This document shows positions 6,801-15,264 of a stretch of 16,611 bases of DNA, one piece after another. A program made the translations under genes and the position numbers. The DNA comes from Prolixibacteraceae bacterium UBA6162 (GTDB lineage Bacteria > Bacteroidota > Bacteroidia > Bacteroidales > Prolixibacteraceae), in the NCBI GenBank assembly GCA_002428215.1, contig DIUI01000077.1, positions 28,245-44,855 on the forward strand, read 5' to 3'. Position 1 is the stretch's first letter, and each line of letters opens with the position of its first letter. Below the pieces are notes generated by a model. That model did no database searches, was not told the DNA's origin, and worked only from the letters and a program-made list of their open reading frames with translations.

Positions 6801-9515
6801 AGATTTTATTTAAACGGTTTACAATATTGGTTTTCAGCTATTCTGTTGCTGCTTGTTATGATTGCAAGCGGCCAGGATATCAACGACCGAAGAATTACAG
6901 CCAGATATCGCAATCAACCTGTTTCTGTGTTGCTGGAGCAACTTAAACGAGAACAGCAGATCCAGATTTTTTACCAGCCTCAATGGATCGATACCCTTAC
7001 CGTGCGCAGAGATTTTGAGGAGACCCCACTGGTTCAGGTTTTCAACTCGTTGCTTCAGGGATCCAACTTTACCTGGAGAATATTTCAGGACGATGCCATC
7101 GTTGTTCTTCCCCTTCAGGAAGCCGACCGACGTCGATATGTTGATGAGTTGCAACTGTTGGTAATTGGCAACCCTTTAAACCAGGGCCGCTACCGCAAAG
7201 TCCTGTTTGAAGGCAGGGTAGTTGACGGAAAGAGCGGTGATCCGCTGCCCGGTGCTGTAATTATGAGCAGTAATATTCGGCAAGGATTTTCGACCGATGC
7301 TTCAGGGAAGTTTTCCATAGAGCTTGAAACTGGAGACCATACGCTACAGATATCGTTTATGGGGTTTCAGCCGGGAAGTCAGAGGATTAGGCTAATAGAG
7401 GGAGGTTATGCAGAGTTTGAGCTTTTCGAGGAGAGTCTTTCTATCGGAGAGATAACTGTAAGAGGTGAGGCTGCCGACCTTCCACGGTCGCAGATGAGTA
7501 TGGTGCGCATGGAGACCAGGGTGATGAAGAACCTGCCAGCCCTGATGGGCGAGGTCGACGTGGTTCGCGGACTTAGCATGCAACCCGGCATTCAGACGGT
7601 AAGCGAACTCTCTTCGGGTTTTAATGTGCGGGGAGGCAACACCGATCAGAATCTACTGCTCCTAAACGGTAGTCCCATTTTCAATGCATCCCATCTTTTT
7701 GGGTTTCTTTCGCTAATCAATCCAGATCTGGTCGACAATTTCAGATTGTTCAAGGGAGGGATGCCTGCCCGCTACGGGGAGCGTGTTTCGTCGGTAATGG
7801 AAGTCGATTTGCGCGATGGAAATGAAGACAGGCTTGAGCTTACCGGAGGATTGGGAATCATAAATTCGAGGCTTGCAGCCAATGGGCCTCTTACAAAGGA
7901 TAAGAAGCTTCTGCTAACAGCAGGGGGACGTAGCAGTTATACCGACTGGATTCTCAGCAGGGTGCCCAATCCAGACATTTCGCAGAGTGTGGCGAGGTTT
8001 TACGATCTGGCAGGAAAACTAACCTACAAATTCAACGCACGTAATCGGATCAGCGGAATGGCTTATCTGAGCCACGATGCTTTCAGTACCAGTGCACAAA
8101 CCATAACAGAATACAGCAGCCAACTGCTCAACCTGCAGGCCCGAAACAGTTTTTCTTCAAAACTGACAGGTGAGGGGAACCTCTCATACAGCCATTATGG
8201 ATACCAACTTACCGACCTGGCCAGCGGCAAAGACGAAGAGGCCTATTACCTCAATAACCAGCTGAAATATGGCTCAATGCGCTACAATCTGCGCTACAGG
8301 CCTCATCCCAATCATACCATAGAAGGGGGCCTTAATGCTATTTACTATGGTATCAGACCGGGTGAAGTTTCGGGAGTATCAGACACCACATTAATTGCAC
8401 CCCGAATATTGCAACAGGAACAAGCCGCCGAATGGGCCGGTTATTTGGCCGATGAATATGAAATATCACCCGCTTTATCTGTTTCGGCTGGCCTCAGAAT
8501 AAGCGGATTTGCCGTACTCGGAACACCTGTTGTTTACCTCTACGACGAAACCCGACCGAAATCGGCTCAGTCGGTAGTTGACTCGCTGCTGTTCGACTCA
8601 GGCGAGATCAGTAAATCGTATGTAACTCCCGAACCCCGGCTTATGGTGCGTTATGAGACACCAACTGGCCACACCTGGAAACTCAACTTTCAAAGGGTAA
8701 GTCAATATCTTTTTCAAATCAGCAACAGTGCCGTAATTTCTCCGGCCGAAACATGGAAGATAAGTGACCATCATCTATCGCCGCTAATCAGCGATCAGTT
8801 AGCACTCGGGTTTGAACACCGCACCCTTGAGAATCTGGTAGAATTAGGTGTTGAGCTTTATTACAAGCGACTTCAGAATCTGCTGGAATACAAAAACGGT
8901 GCTGAACTGCTTATGAATCCGCACATCGAGACGAGCATTGTTCCAGCCGATGGCTATGCAGTGGGAGCGGAATTTCAGGCCAGAAAAAGTATGGGCAGGC
9001 TAACCGGCTGGATGAATTACACCTTCTCCAGAACCATGCGCCGCACCCTTAGTGAATGGTCAGAGGAACAACTCTGGGACGGAGGTTGGTATCCTTCGCA
9101 GTACGACCGACCACATGATTTAACCGCAGTAGCCACCTACAACATTAGTCGGCGGTGGCGTTTTACCGGCAACTTTACTTACATGTCGGGGCGACCGGTA
9201 ACGCTTCCTGAGCGACAATACAGTTATGCCGGAGAAACACTTATATTCTATTCAGAACGCAACAAATACAGAATGCCTGCCTATCACAGAATGGATGTTG
9301 CCCTCACATTCGACGAAAATCTGCGCAAGAAAAGAATGTGGAAGGGAAGCTGGACACTCTCGGTCTACAATCTTTACGGACGCCATAACCCTTATTCGGT
9401 TTACTACCGAAAAACGGTACCTTCTGCAGAAAACAGCTACCGGGGATATTCGCTCTTCAAACTTTCGGTCATTGGAATTCCGGTGCCATCGTTAACCTAC
9501 AACTTTAAATTCTGA
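6798..9515 (+). CDS. TonB-dependent outer-membrane receptor with STN and carboxypeptidase-D-like domains
   Basis: 905 residues from a TTG start. The only early in-frame ATG (codon 21) would destroy the signal peptide (core FSAILLLLVMIASG, cut before Gln26), so TTG is preferred. Domains in order: STN (about 34-105, VSVLLEQLKREQQIQIFYQP), a carboxypeptidase-D regulatory-like sandwich (about 137-222, VDGKSGDPLPGAVIMSSN), a plug (about 235-345, including GFNVRGGNTDQNLLLLNGSP and FKGGMPARYGERVSSVMEVD) and a 22-strand-type barrel to the C-terminal SLTYNFKF with a terminal Phe. Such receptors import large or scarce ligands with energy from TonB-ExbBD. The STN domain in known systems can signal to a FecR-type anti-sigma factor, but none is encoded nearby. 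The downstream DUF4249 lipoprotein, 4 nt away, is the usual partner of this receptor type. The ligand is unknown. Confidence 0.93.
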   Translation: MRFYLNGLQYWFSAILLLLVMIASGQDINDRRITARYRNQPVSVLLEQLKREQQIQIFYQPQWIDTLTVRRDFEETPLVQVFNSLLQGSNFTWRIFQDDAIVVLPLQEADRRRYVDELQLLVIGNPLNQGRYRKVLFEGRVVDGKSGDPLPGAVIMSSNIRQGFSTDASGKFSIELETGDHTLQISFMGFQPGSQRIRLIEGGYAEFELFEESLSIGEITVRGEAADLPRSQMSMVRMETRVMKNLPALMGEVDVVRGLSMQPGIQTVSELSSGFNVRGGNTDQNLLLLNGSPIFNASHLFGFLSLINPDLVDNFRLFKGGMPARYGERVSSVMEVDLRDGNEDRLELTGGLGIINSRLAANGPLTKDKKLLLTAGGRSSYTDWILSRVPNPDISQSVARFYDLAGKLTYKFNARNRISGMAYLSHDAFSTSAQTITEYSSQLLNLQARNSFSSKLTGEGNLSYSHYGYQLTDLASGKDEEAYYLNNQLKYGSMRYNLRYRPHPNHTIEGGLNAIYYGIRPGEVSGVSDTTLIAPRILQQEQAAEWAGYLADEYEISPALSVSAGLRISGFAVLGTPVVYLYDETRPKSAQSVVDSLLFDSGEISKSYVTPEPRLMVRYETPTGHTWKLNFQRVSQYLFQISNSAVISPAETWKISDHHLSPLISDQLALGFEHRTLENLVELGVELYYKRLQNLLEYKNGAELLMNPHIETSIVPADGYAVGAEFQARKSMGRLTGWMNYTFSRTMRRTLSEWSEEQLWDGGWYPSQYDRPHDLTAVATYNISRRWRFTGNFTYMSGRPVTLPERQYSYAGETLIFYSERNKYRMPAYHRMDVALTFDENLRKKRMWKGSWTLSVYNLYGRHNPYSVYYRKTVPSAENSYRGYSLFKLSVIGIPVPSLTYNFKF

Positions 9516-9519
9516 TGGT

Positions 9520-10635
9520 ATGAAGCGCTGGATTCCAATCTTACTTTTATTGACCGCTTTCTGGGTTGCATGCGAAGAGGTGTATGTTCCCGAACTGGAG
9601 CGAATGGATCCGCTGCTCGTAGTCGAGGCTCGTCTTGTTTACGGACAATCTACACAAACCGTAAATTTATACGAAAGCTTGGCTTTTAATGAATATGGCA
9701 CTGCCTATCCGAAGGTTTCGGGAGCAATTATAAAGTTAACTGACGACCAAAACCGGGAGATGATCCTGGCAGAGCGTGAACCGGGAAGTTACTCACTGCA
9801 GCAATCTTTGGATCCCAGGCGCCGTTATCGACTGACCGTTTCGGCGAAGGGAGAGCAATATGTTTCGGAATGGCAAGAAGTGCCTGCATTGCCCAAAATA
9901 GACTCTATCTATGCCATACCAGAGGAGCGGCTAATGAGCAGCGGTACCGATGTTGCAGCCGGCGATTTGCGTAAACTGGCCGGCGCACAGCTATACATCG
10001 ATATGGCAGCCACCGGCGATCATAATTATCATCGATTTTCCGGTAAAAAAATTGCACAATACACCCATCCCACTATTGTTCCCGGGGGTGGTGTAATGAT
10101 ACCGGAAACTACCATGTATGGCTGGCTAACCTTAAGTCCGGCAGGCTTGTTCAACCTGGCCGCACCTCAGCCTTTTACAGCCGATAAAAACATCCGGAAA
10201 TTCCCACTCACCTTTCTGGAGCGCAGCTATACAGTATTCATTCCTGATACGCCGACCTACTTCAATGGATGGATTTACATCTGCCAGCAATATGCCTTAA
10301 CTGCGCACAGCTATCAGTTCTACTCCGACCTTAACCGTCAACTTTCGGCCGAAGGGAAGCTTTTTGATCCGCTTTATACGCAGGCAAGGGGCAACATTGT
10401 TTGCACATCGTCGCCCAACAAGGTGGTTTTGGGAAACTTTGAAATAAGTTCGGTCAGGGAGCATCGTTTCTTTGTGCAACCCGTTGGCAAGAACAACTAT
10501 TTCCTGAAACGAATACCCTACTTTTACAATATACCTTCTGAAGGAAGACAAAGGGATGTACCGCCCGACTGGTGGGAGTTCCCGGCTAAGGTCTATCCAT
10601 CCGGGGGGCCTGTAACCCAATCGAGCAACTTATGA
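9520..10635 (+). CDS. DUF4249 family lipoprotein, partner of the TonB-dependent receptor
   Basis: 371 residues. The N-terminus MKRWIPILLLLTAFWVAC is a lipoprotein signal with Cys18; the lipobox WVAC has Trp where Leu is usual, but the layout is otherwise normal. The following stretch, with YVPELERMDPLLVVEARLVY, then VSGAIIKLTDD and the RRRYRLTVSAKGEQYVSEW segment, matches the start of DUF4249 proteins, whose first part is an Ig-like beta domain. The family has no established biochemical role. It is commonly encoded directly after TonB receptors of the type found upstream, in the same way SusD follows SusC, so a ligand-binding or lid role on the cell surface is an inference. Its stop overlaps the next start (ATGA at 10632-10635), implying coupled translation. 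Confidence 0.88.
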   Translation: MKRWIPILLLLTAFWVACEEVYVPELERMDPLLVVEARLVYGQSTQTVNLYESLAFNEYGTAYPKVSGAIIKLTDDQNREMILAEREPGSYSLQQSLDPRRRYRLTVSAKGEQYVSEWQEVPALPKIDSIYAIPEERLMSSGTDVAAGDLRKLAGAQLYIDMAATGDHNYHRFSGKKIAQYTHPTIVPGGGVMIPETTMYGWLTLSPAGLFNLAAPQPFTADKNIRKFPLTFLERSYTVFIPDTPTYFNGWIYICQQYALTAHSYQFYSDLNRQLSAEGKLFDPLYTQARGNIVCTSSPNKVVLGNFEISSVREHRFFVQPVGKNNYFLKRIPYFYNIPSEGRQRDVPPDWWEFPAKVYPSGGPVTQSSNL

Positions 10636-12323
10636 GGTACATACCGCCACATACCATGCATCTTAAATACCGCTGTTTGGCTTTTGCCAAAAGGGCTATA
10701 CTGATTGCATTGGTAGGGCTTGTACTATCCGTTCAAGGCAGCTTTGGCCGTGATATTTATATTCTCCCCGATCGTTTATGGGCCATTTCAGGCGATACGA
10801 TTTGGTTCCTGCTCTCTTCCTCCCCGTTCAATATGCAGAATGGCAATGTGGCACATGTTCAACTTGAAACCTTTGAACATCAGTCGGTAACAAGGGCCAT
10901 GCTTTTAATCGATCAGGGAATGGGAAAGGGGTACCTGGTGGTTCCAGACGCATTGGAAACGGGTGGTTATTGGTTGAAAGCCTATCAAAAAAGTGGCGAT
11001 GACGCAGCGATGCGATCGGTTTCGGCCAGATTGATTAATGTTTACCATCGTTTTGGGGAAATCTACAGCGTGCCCGAATCACCTGCTTTTGCCCCATCAA
11101 ACCATTCACCCTCGGCGGCGACCCTTAAACTAGACCTAGAAGCTGACACAGTCAAACGACGAGAGGAACTTACTATAAAAGTAAATATCCCCTCAGAGAC
11201 TGCGAAGACCATTCGACATTTGACCCTCAGTGGCGGATACGAAGATCCTGCAGGGCACCCGGAAAACAATTTTTTCTTATTAAGGGAGAAAAAAAACAGC
11301 GATGCAACATTGCCCCCCGAAAACAATGGTTTTTATATCGAAGGCAGAGTGACATCGGCCGCTGCTTTACCCGAAAAGATTTTGGTTTTGCTAACTGTAC
11401 CCGGCAAAGAGCCTCACTTTGATTATTATCTTACTACTAATAACGGTTATTTCCGCTTCAAGCTAAGCAAAACCTATGGGACAGCAGGGTTGCTGCTCAG
11501 GGTGATATCGCCTGAAGCGGGGGAGTTTGGAATTGAACTCCTGACACCGACAGAGAATACAGCCCTGCGCCCGTCAACCGACGACACACCCGCGCCGAGG
11601 GAGTTTGTAGGGCAGCTCAAATCAATGCGCGAAGCCGCACAGTTTGCCCGGATTTTTGCAGGGGAACAAGTTCCACAAGAACCCTATTTCAGGATGGAGC
11701 CAATCTACCCCTATCCTTTTTATGGCCAACCCGACCGAAGAGTAATTCCTGCTGAATTCATTGAACTGCCGAATTTCATGGAGATTTCCAGAGAGTTACT
11801 GACGGCTGTTAGATTCCGCCAGCGTGCCGGAGGCTATCAGCTGCAAGTACTCGACCAACTGGAGCGGAAGTTCTTCAACCAGAGCCCGCTGCGTTTGGTA
11901 AACGGCATTCCGGTTTTCGACGATGATCTGCTGTTCCGCTTTCGAAGCAGCGATATTGCCTACATCGACCTCATTAACCATGAGCGAATCTTTGGCGATT
12001 TAAGTTTTAAAGGCGTGGTGGCCATTGTGCTAAACTCCGACGACAGATCGTGGCTAAGCGAGGAGAAGAACCTATTCCAATTTACCGTTCCGGCACTGCA
12101 ACCCGCCATGGTGCAGTCTGTGTATCGGTCAGAAGTAAGCCAGCCTTCGGCACTTCCCGACTTCAGGAGGGCTCTCTTGTTCGAAGAGATAACGGTTGAG
12201 CAAGGAGTACAGGAGTTTACCTTCAATGTATCCGACCTGAAAGGGAACGTGGTAATTCGCCTTGAAGGAGTTACCCATAACAACGAGCCATTTTCCATAT
12301 ACCGTAAAATCACTGTAGAATGA
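10632..12323 (+). CDS. Exported protein with MG2-like N-terminal and TonB-plug-like C-terminal domains
   Basis: 563 residues. The ATG at 10632 overlaps the upstream stop (ATGA); an in-frame ATG at 10656 would also keep the signal peptide (core AILIALVGLVLSVQGSFG). The N-terminal domain (about 40-140), with YILPDRLWAISGDTIWFLL, the LLIDQGMGKGYLVVPDAL segment and GGYWLKAYQ, resembles the macroglobulin-like MG2 domain that begins many large Bacteroidota envelope proteins. Near 418-468 the segment RLVNGIPVFDDDLLFRFRSS followed by DIAYIDLINHE and KGVVAIVLNS resembles the plug domain of TonB receptors (LIDGVPV...IEVL...G.I.I). No barrel follows, so the protein should be periplasmic. It is shorter than the usual 800-1000 residues of relatives. 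Inference: an accessory that binds the receptor, TonB or the ligand. Both domain assignments are from pattern reading only. Confidence 0.68.
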   Translation: MRYIPPHTMHLKYRCLAFAKRAILIALVGLVLSVQGSFGRDIYILPDRLWAISGDTIWFLLSSSPFNMQNGNVAHVQLETFEHQSVTRAMLLIDQGMGKGYLVVPDALETGGYWLKAYQKSGDDAAMRSVSARLINVYHRFGEIYSVPESPAFAPSNHSPSAATLKLDLEADTVKRREELTIKVNIPSETAKTIRHLTLSGGYEDPAGHPENNFFLLREKKNSDATLPPENNGFYIEGRVTSAAALPEKILVLLTVPGKEPHFDYYLTTNNGYFRFKLSKTYGTAGLLLRVISPEAGEFGIELLTPTENTALRPSTDDTPAPREFVGQLKSMREAAQFARIFAGEQVPQEPYFRMEPIYPYPFYGQPDRRVIPAEFIELPNFMEISRELLTAVRFRQRAGGYQLQVLDQLERKFFNQSPLRLVNGIPVFDDDLLFRFRSSDIAYIDLINHERIFGDLSFKGVVAIVLNSDDRSWLSEEKNLFQFTVPALQPAMVQSVYRSEVSQPSALPDFRRALLFEEITVEQGVQEFTFNVSDLKGNVVIRLEGVTHNNEPFSIYRKITVE

Positions 12324-13042
12324 GCATCCGAAACTTATGGTTCACGCTGTGTTTGATTGTGCTGTCATTTGCAGCTTCTGCACAAATAGAGGATTTCGTT
12401 TGGAGCGACTTTACAGATGCAGGCAATTTTGATACCGAAAAACTAACCGGTACCAAATATATCTACTCGGTATTTACGGCACGCGACCACTTCTATCAGC
12501 CAGAATGGTATGAAGGCACTCTTACGACCATTCACGGAGAGGTATTAACCAGCTATAAACTCAGATACAATGGGTTCACCGGAGAATTGGTTGCATACAA
12601 CGACCGGGTAAAGGGACTGTTTGTAGTTGACCGTAAAATCGTGGCTGACTTTTCAGTTAACCATCCGGATGGAACTATCCAGCGATTCAAAAAACTTACG
12701 CTTCGGGGGCCTGAAACACCCGAGTTCTACTTTGAAATTCTCCACGAAGGCGAGATTTCAGTGATTAGCCATGTTCGAATAACAGAGCAAAACACCTCAC
12801 TTTTTAAAAATGAATTTGGGTTGCTCGACAACCGTCGTTTTGAAACCCTCCGAACCCATTACCTCGTTTTGGCCGACGGATCTCACATGCGAATCTATTC
12901 AGGTCGCAAATGGCTTTTGCAGCTATTTCCGGATAGAAAAAAAGAGGTGCGACGCTTTTTGCGGGAACAAGGTTTTTACGATTTTCGCACCCCACAATTG
13001 CCCAGGGTATTGACAAGGCTCGATCAGGCAAATTTTTTCTGA
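12320..13042 (+). CDS. Exported protein of unknown function
   Basis: 240 residues with a clear Sec signal peptide (MSIRNLWFTLCLIVLSFAASA, cut before Gln22). The start ATG overlaps the upstream stop (ATGA at 12320-12323), so it is translated together with the MG2/plug-like protein. I do not recognise the family. Residues 62-108 contain a G-x-L-x4-G-x-V-L...Y...L pattern (EGTLTTIHGEVLTSYKLRYN) resembling a short beta-domain found in exported Bacteroidota proteins and in the next gene product. The C-terminal part (about 190-235) is basic and helical, with LLQLFPDRKKEVRRFLREQG, similar to the tails of related hypothetical proteins. No lipobox, membrane helix or barrel pattern is seen, so it should be soluble in the periplasm. 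Confidence 0.8.
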   Translation: MSIRNLWFTLCLIVLSFAASAQIEDFVWSDFTDAGNFDTEKLTGTKYIYSVFTARDHFYQPEWYEGTLTTIHGEVLTSYKLRYNGFTGELVAYNDRVKGLFVVDRKIVADFSVNHPDGTIQRFKKLTLRGPETPEFYFEILHEGEISVISHVRITEQNTSLFKNEFGLLDNRRFETLRTHYLVLADGSHMRIYSGRKWLLQLFPDRKKEVRRFLREQGFYDFRTPQLPRVLTRLDQANFF

Positions 13043-13104
13043 AAAACATCATTGTTACGCAACCATCGCCGGCTTCGCTGCATCTCCATGAAAAATGAGA
13101 GTGT

Positions 13105-13908
13105 ATGCGAAAATTATTGATGATGATGCTATCCCTGTTTCTGGCATTTTCAGGAACAGGTCAATCATTGCAAGGTAAATCGGGCCGGGGTTATGTATAC
13201 CTGAACGATGGCACCGTTTTGAAAGGACGATACAGTTATGCCCCCGCGCTCGACCGGCTGATGGTGGAGAGTGAAGGGGTTAGCAGAATTTTCAATATCA
13301 GCCAAATCAACAGGGTCTCAAAACTAAACTCAGTTGAAAGTGGCACGCCAGCACCATCGAACAAAAGTCAGTTATCGGGAAAATTTTTGAGCCTCACCGA
13401 AGCAGGCATATTAGCAGGCAATCCCGACAATCAGCGTTCGGCACCACTTATAACAGGTACATCATTTAACCATGCTATTCGCGACCGCCTGTATGCAGGA
13501 GTAGGTGCCGGTGTTGAGTTTTTTTCGGAAACCTATCTTCCGGTTACCGGAAATGTAATTTACCTTCTTCGCAATCGAAATTTTAGCCCATTTGTAATGC
13601 TCCAAACAGGCTACCAGATTCCCCTGGAAGGAGCCAGAACCCATTATTACGGGGTAGTTCCATACAATGTGCGTTCGAGCAGTATCTGGCCCGGTCCGAT
13701 GCCAATAGGCGAATCTCCACTTGAAGCCATAGGAGGGCTTCTGGTAAATCCTTCGATAGGCATTATGCAAATCAATTATGGAGGGTTAGGCTATTCACTG
13801 GCTCTGGGCTACCGTTTTCACCGGTTAAGGTATGAAGGTGATGAAGAATACCGTTTGGAAATAGACTACCATCGGATGAGCGTTAAATTGGGCGTAGTGA
13901 TTTTTTAA
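13105..13908 (+). CDS. Exported small outer-membrane beta-barrel-like protein, function unknown
   Basis: 267 residues. Signal peptide MRKLLMMMLSLFLAFSGTGQ, cut near residue 19-20. Residues 28-72 hold a small beta-domain, GRGYVYLNDGTVLKGRYSY with the ISQINRV end, of the kind that precedes barrel domains in Bacteroidota exported proteins. From about residue 95 alternating strands with many Gly and aromatic residues follow (LYAGVGAGVEFFSETYL, FSPFVMLQTGYQIPL, LGYSLALGYRFHRLRYE, ending in MSVKLGVVIF with a terminal Phe), which fits an 8-strand outer-membrane barrel. It begins 62 nt after the previous gene; that gap shows no terminator, so it is probably in the same operon. The next gene follows after 10 nt. 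A structural or anchoring role in the assembly is inference. Confidence 0.78.
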   Translation: MRKLLMMMLSLFLAFSGTGQSLQGKSGRGYVYLNDGTVLKGRYSYAPALDRLMVESEGVSRIFNISQINRVSKLNSVESGTPAPSNKSQLSGKFLSLTEAGILAGNPDNQRSAPLITGTSFNHAIRDRLYAGVGAGVEFFSETYLPVTGNVIYLLRNRNFSPFVMLQTGYQIPLEGARTHYYGVVPYNVRSSSIWPGPMPIGESPLEAIGGLLVNPSIGIMQINYGGLGYSLALGYRFHRLRYEGDEEYRLEIDYHRMSVKLGVVIF

Positions 13909-13918
13909 TAGCAGAACC

Positions 13919-15208
13919 ATGAAAAAAACGATATCGATAATCTTCTTAATCGCTGTGTCACTATTTCCACAAAGTTGCATGGACACATACACCGAGGTGT
14001 TTACAGCCAACAAGCCTGTTTACATGTCGTACGAAAACTTGCGAAGCGCCGTGAAACAATCGGCAGCCCGCGACCTTGTCCAACCGGGAAAGATCTATTT
14101 TAAAGACGATTATCTTTTTGTTGTCGAGGAGCGGAAAGGCATCCATATTCTGGATCTGACCAATCGGTCGAATCCATCCAATATTGGGTTCATCGAAATT
14201 CCGGGCTGCGTCGACATGGCCATTAAACAACAAACGTTGTATGCCGACAGTTACACCGATCTGGTAGCCATAGATGTGTCGAACTTGCAGAATGTTAGAG
14301 AAGTATCCCGAATTACAGATGTACTTCCGTACATGGTTCCTCCAGCTGCCAACAACTACCGGCTGGCCGAAGTCGATTCAAAATTGGGCGTAGTCATCGA
14401 CTGGGAAGTAGGCACAGTAAGGCAAGCATTGGAGTACAACTACTATCCCATCTATCCGGCATGGAGAACCATGGAATCAGACCGAATGCTGTCGAGTTAC
14501 AGCGCACCGGGCGGGATATCAGCATCGACCAGTTTTGGTGTGGGAGGATCCATGGCAAGGTTTGGCATCTATTCGGATTATCTCTATGCCGTCGACAACT
14601 CAAAATGCTATATGTTTGATATCCGCACATCCGAGAAGCCTGTTTCGGCAGGTTCTCAAAATGTAGGCTGGGACGTTGAGACCATGTTCCTTTACGATAA
14701 CCACATGTTCCTTGGGACAATGTCGGGCATGATTATCTTGAGCTTGCAGGTCCCGCTGGCTCCAAAACATGTTACCAACTTTTGGCATGTTACCAGCTGC
14801 GATCCTGTTGTTGTAGCCGACGGGTTTGCCTACGTTACATTACGGGGAGGACAACCCTGCAGGAGCAATACCAACCGGCTGGATGTAATTCAGCTCTCGG
14901 CCGACTACAAAAACAATACGCTGGTAGGGTCCTTTAACATGACAAGTCCTTATGGGCTGGGCATTGATGGAACGGTGCTTTTTGTATGCGACGGAGATGC
15001 AGGATTGAAAGTTTTCGATGCCACCGATAAAAGCAGAGTCGGATTCAACCAGCTGGCCCACTTTCCCGGAATTCGCGCCTACGATGTAATCCCGGTTAAC
15101 GGATACCTCTTTATGATTGGTGCCGACGGGTTCTATCTTTACGATTACAGCAATCTGAACAACATCTCTCTCAGGGGTACAATCCCTGTGGTAAAAAAAT
15201 CGGCCTAA
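13919..15208 (+). CDS. LVIVD-repeat beta-propeller lipoprotein
   Basis: 429 residues. The signal MKKTISIIFLIAVSLFPQSC has its lipidated Cys at position 20. The rest is built from repeats in which a buried strand is followed by an Asp-ending strand and a short loop: YLFVVEERKGIHILDLTNRS, TDLVAIDVSNLQN, YLYAVDNSKCYMFDIRTSEK, GMIILSLQVPLAPK, VLFVCDGDAGLKVFDATDKS and YLFMIGADGFYLYDYSNLN. This is the LVIVD repeat pattern, and six or so units would form a propeller. The domain has no known enzymatic activity; propellers of this type usually bind ligands or proteins. It is the last gene of the cluster, 10 nt after the barrel gene, and faces the aspartate kinase gene. The 56 bp to that gene contain no clear terminator. 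Confidence 0.86.
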   Translation: MKKTISIIFLIAVSLFPQSCMDTYTEVFTANKPVYMSYENLRSAVKQSAARDLVQPGKIYFKDDYLFVVEERKGIHILDLTNRSNPSNIGFIEIPGCVDMAIKQQTLYADSYTDLVAIDVSNLQNVREVSRITDVLPYMVPPAANNYRLAEVDSKLGVVIDWEVGTVRQALEYNYYPIYPAWRTMESDRMLSSYSAPGGISASTSFGVGGSMARFGIYSDYLYAVDNSKCYMFDIRTSEKPVSAGSQNVGWDVETMFLYDNHMFLGTMSGMIILSLQVPLAPKHVTNFWHVTSCDPVVVADGFAYVTLRGGQPCRSNTNRLDVIQLSADYKNNTLVGSFNMTSPYGLGIDGTVLFVCDGDAGLKVFDATDKSRVGFNQLAHFPGIRAYDVIPVNGYLFMIGADGFYLYDYSNLNNISLRGTIPVVKKSA

Positions 15209-15264
15209 CCACGGGCTGTGAAATAAATCAAAATAAACAGAGAGACCCTGGCAATCCACCTTAT

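Noticed and set aside
6749..6946. Open frame of 65 codons overlapping the receptor start.
   Set aside because: It lies in another frame of the receptor gene, shows no family features, and much of it overlaps the signal peptide and STN coding region.
15209..15264. Terminator between the LVIVD gene and the aspartate kinase gene.
   Set aside because: No stable dyad with a T-run was found on either strand in these 56 bp.
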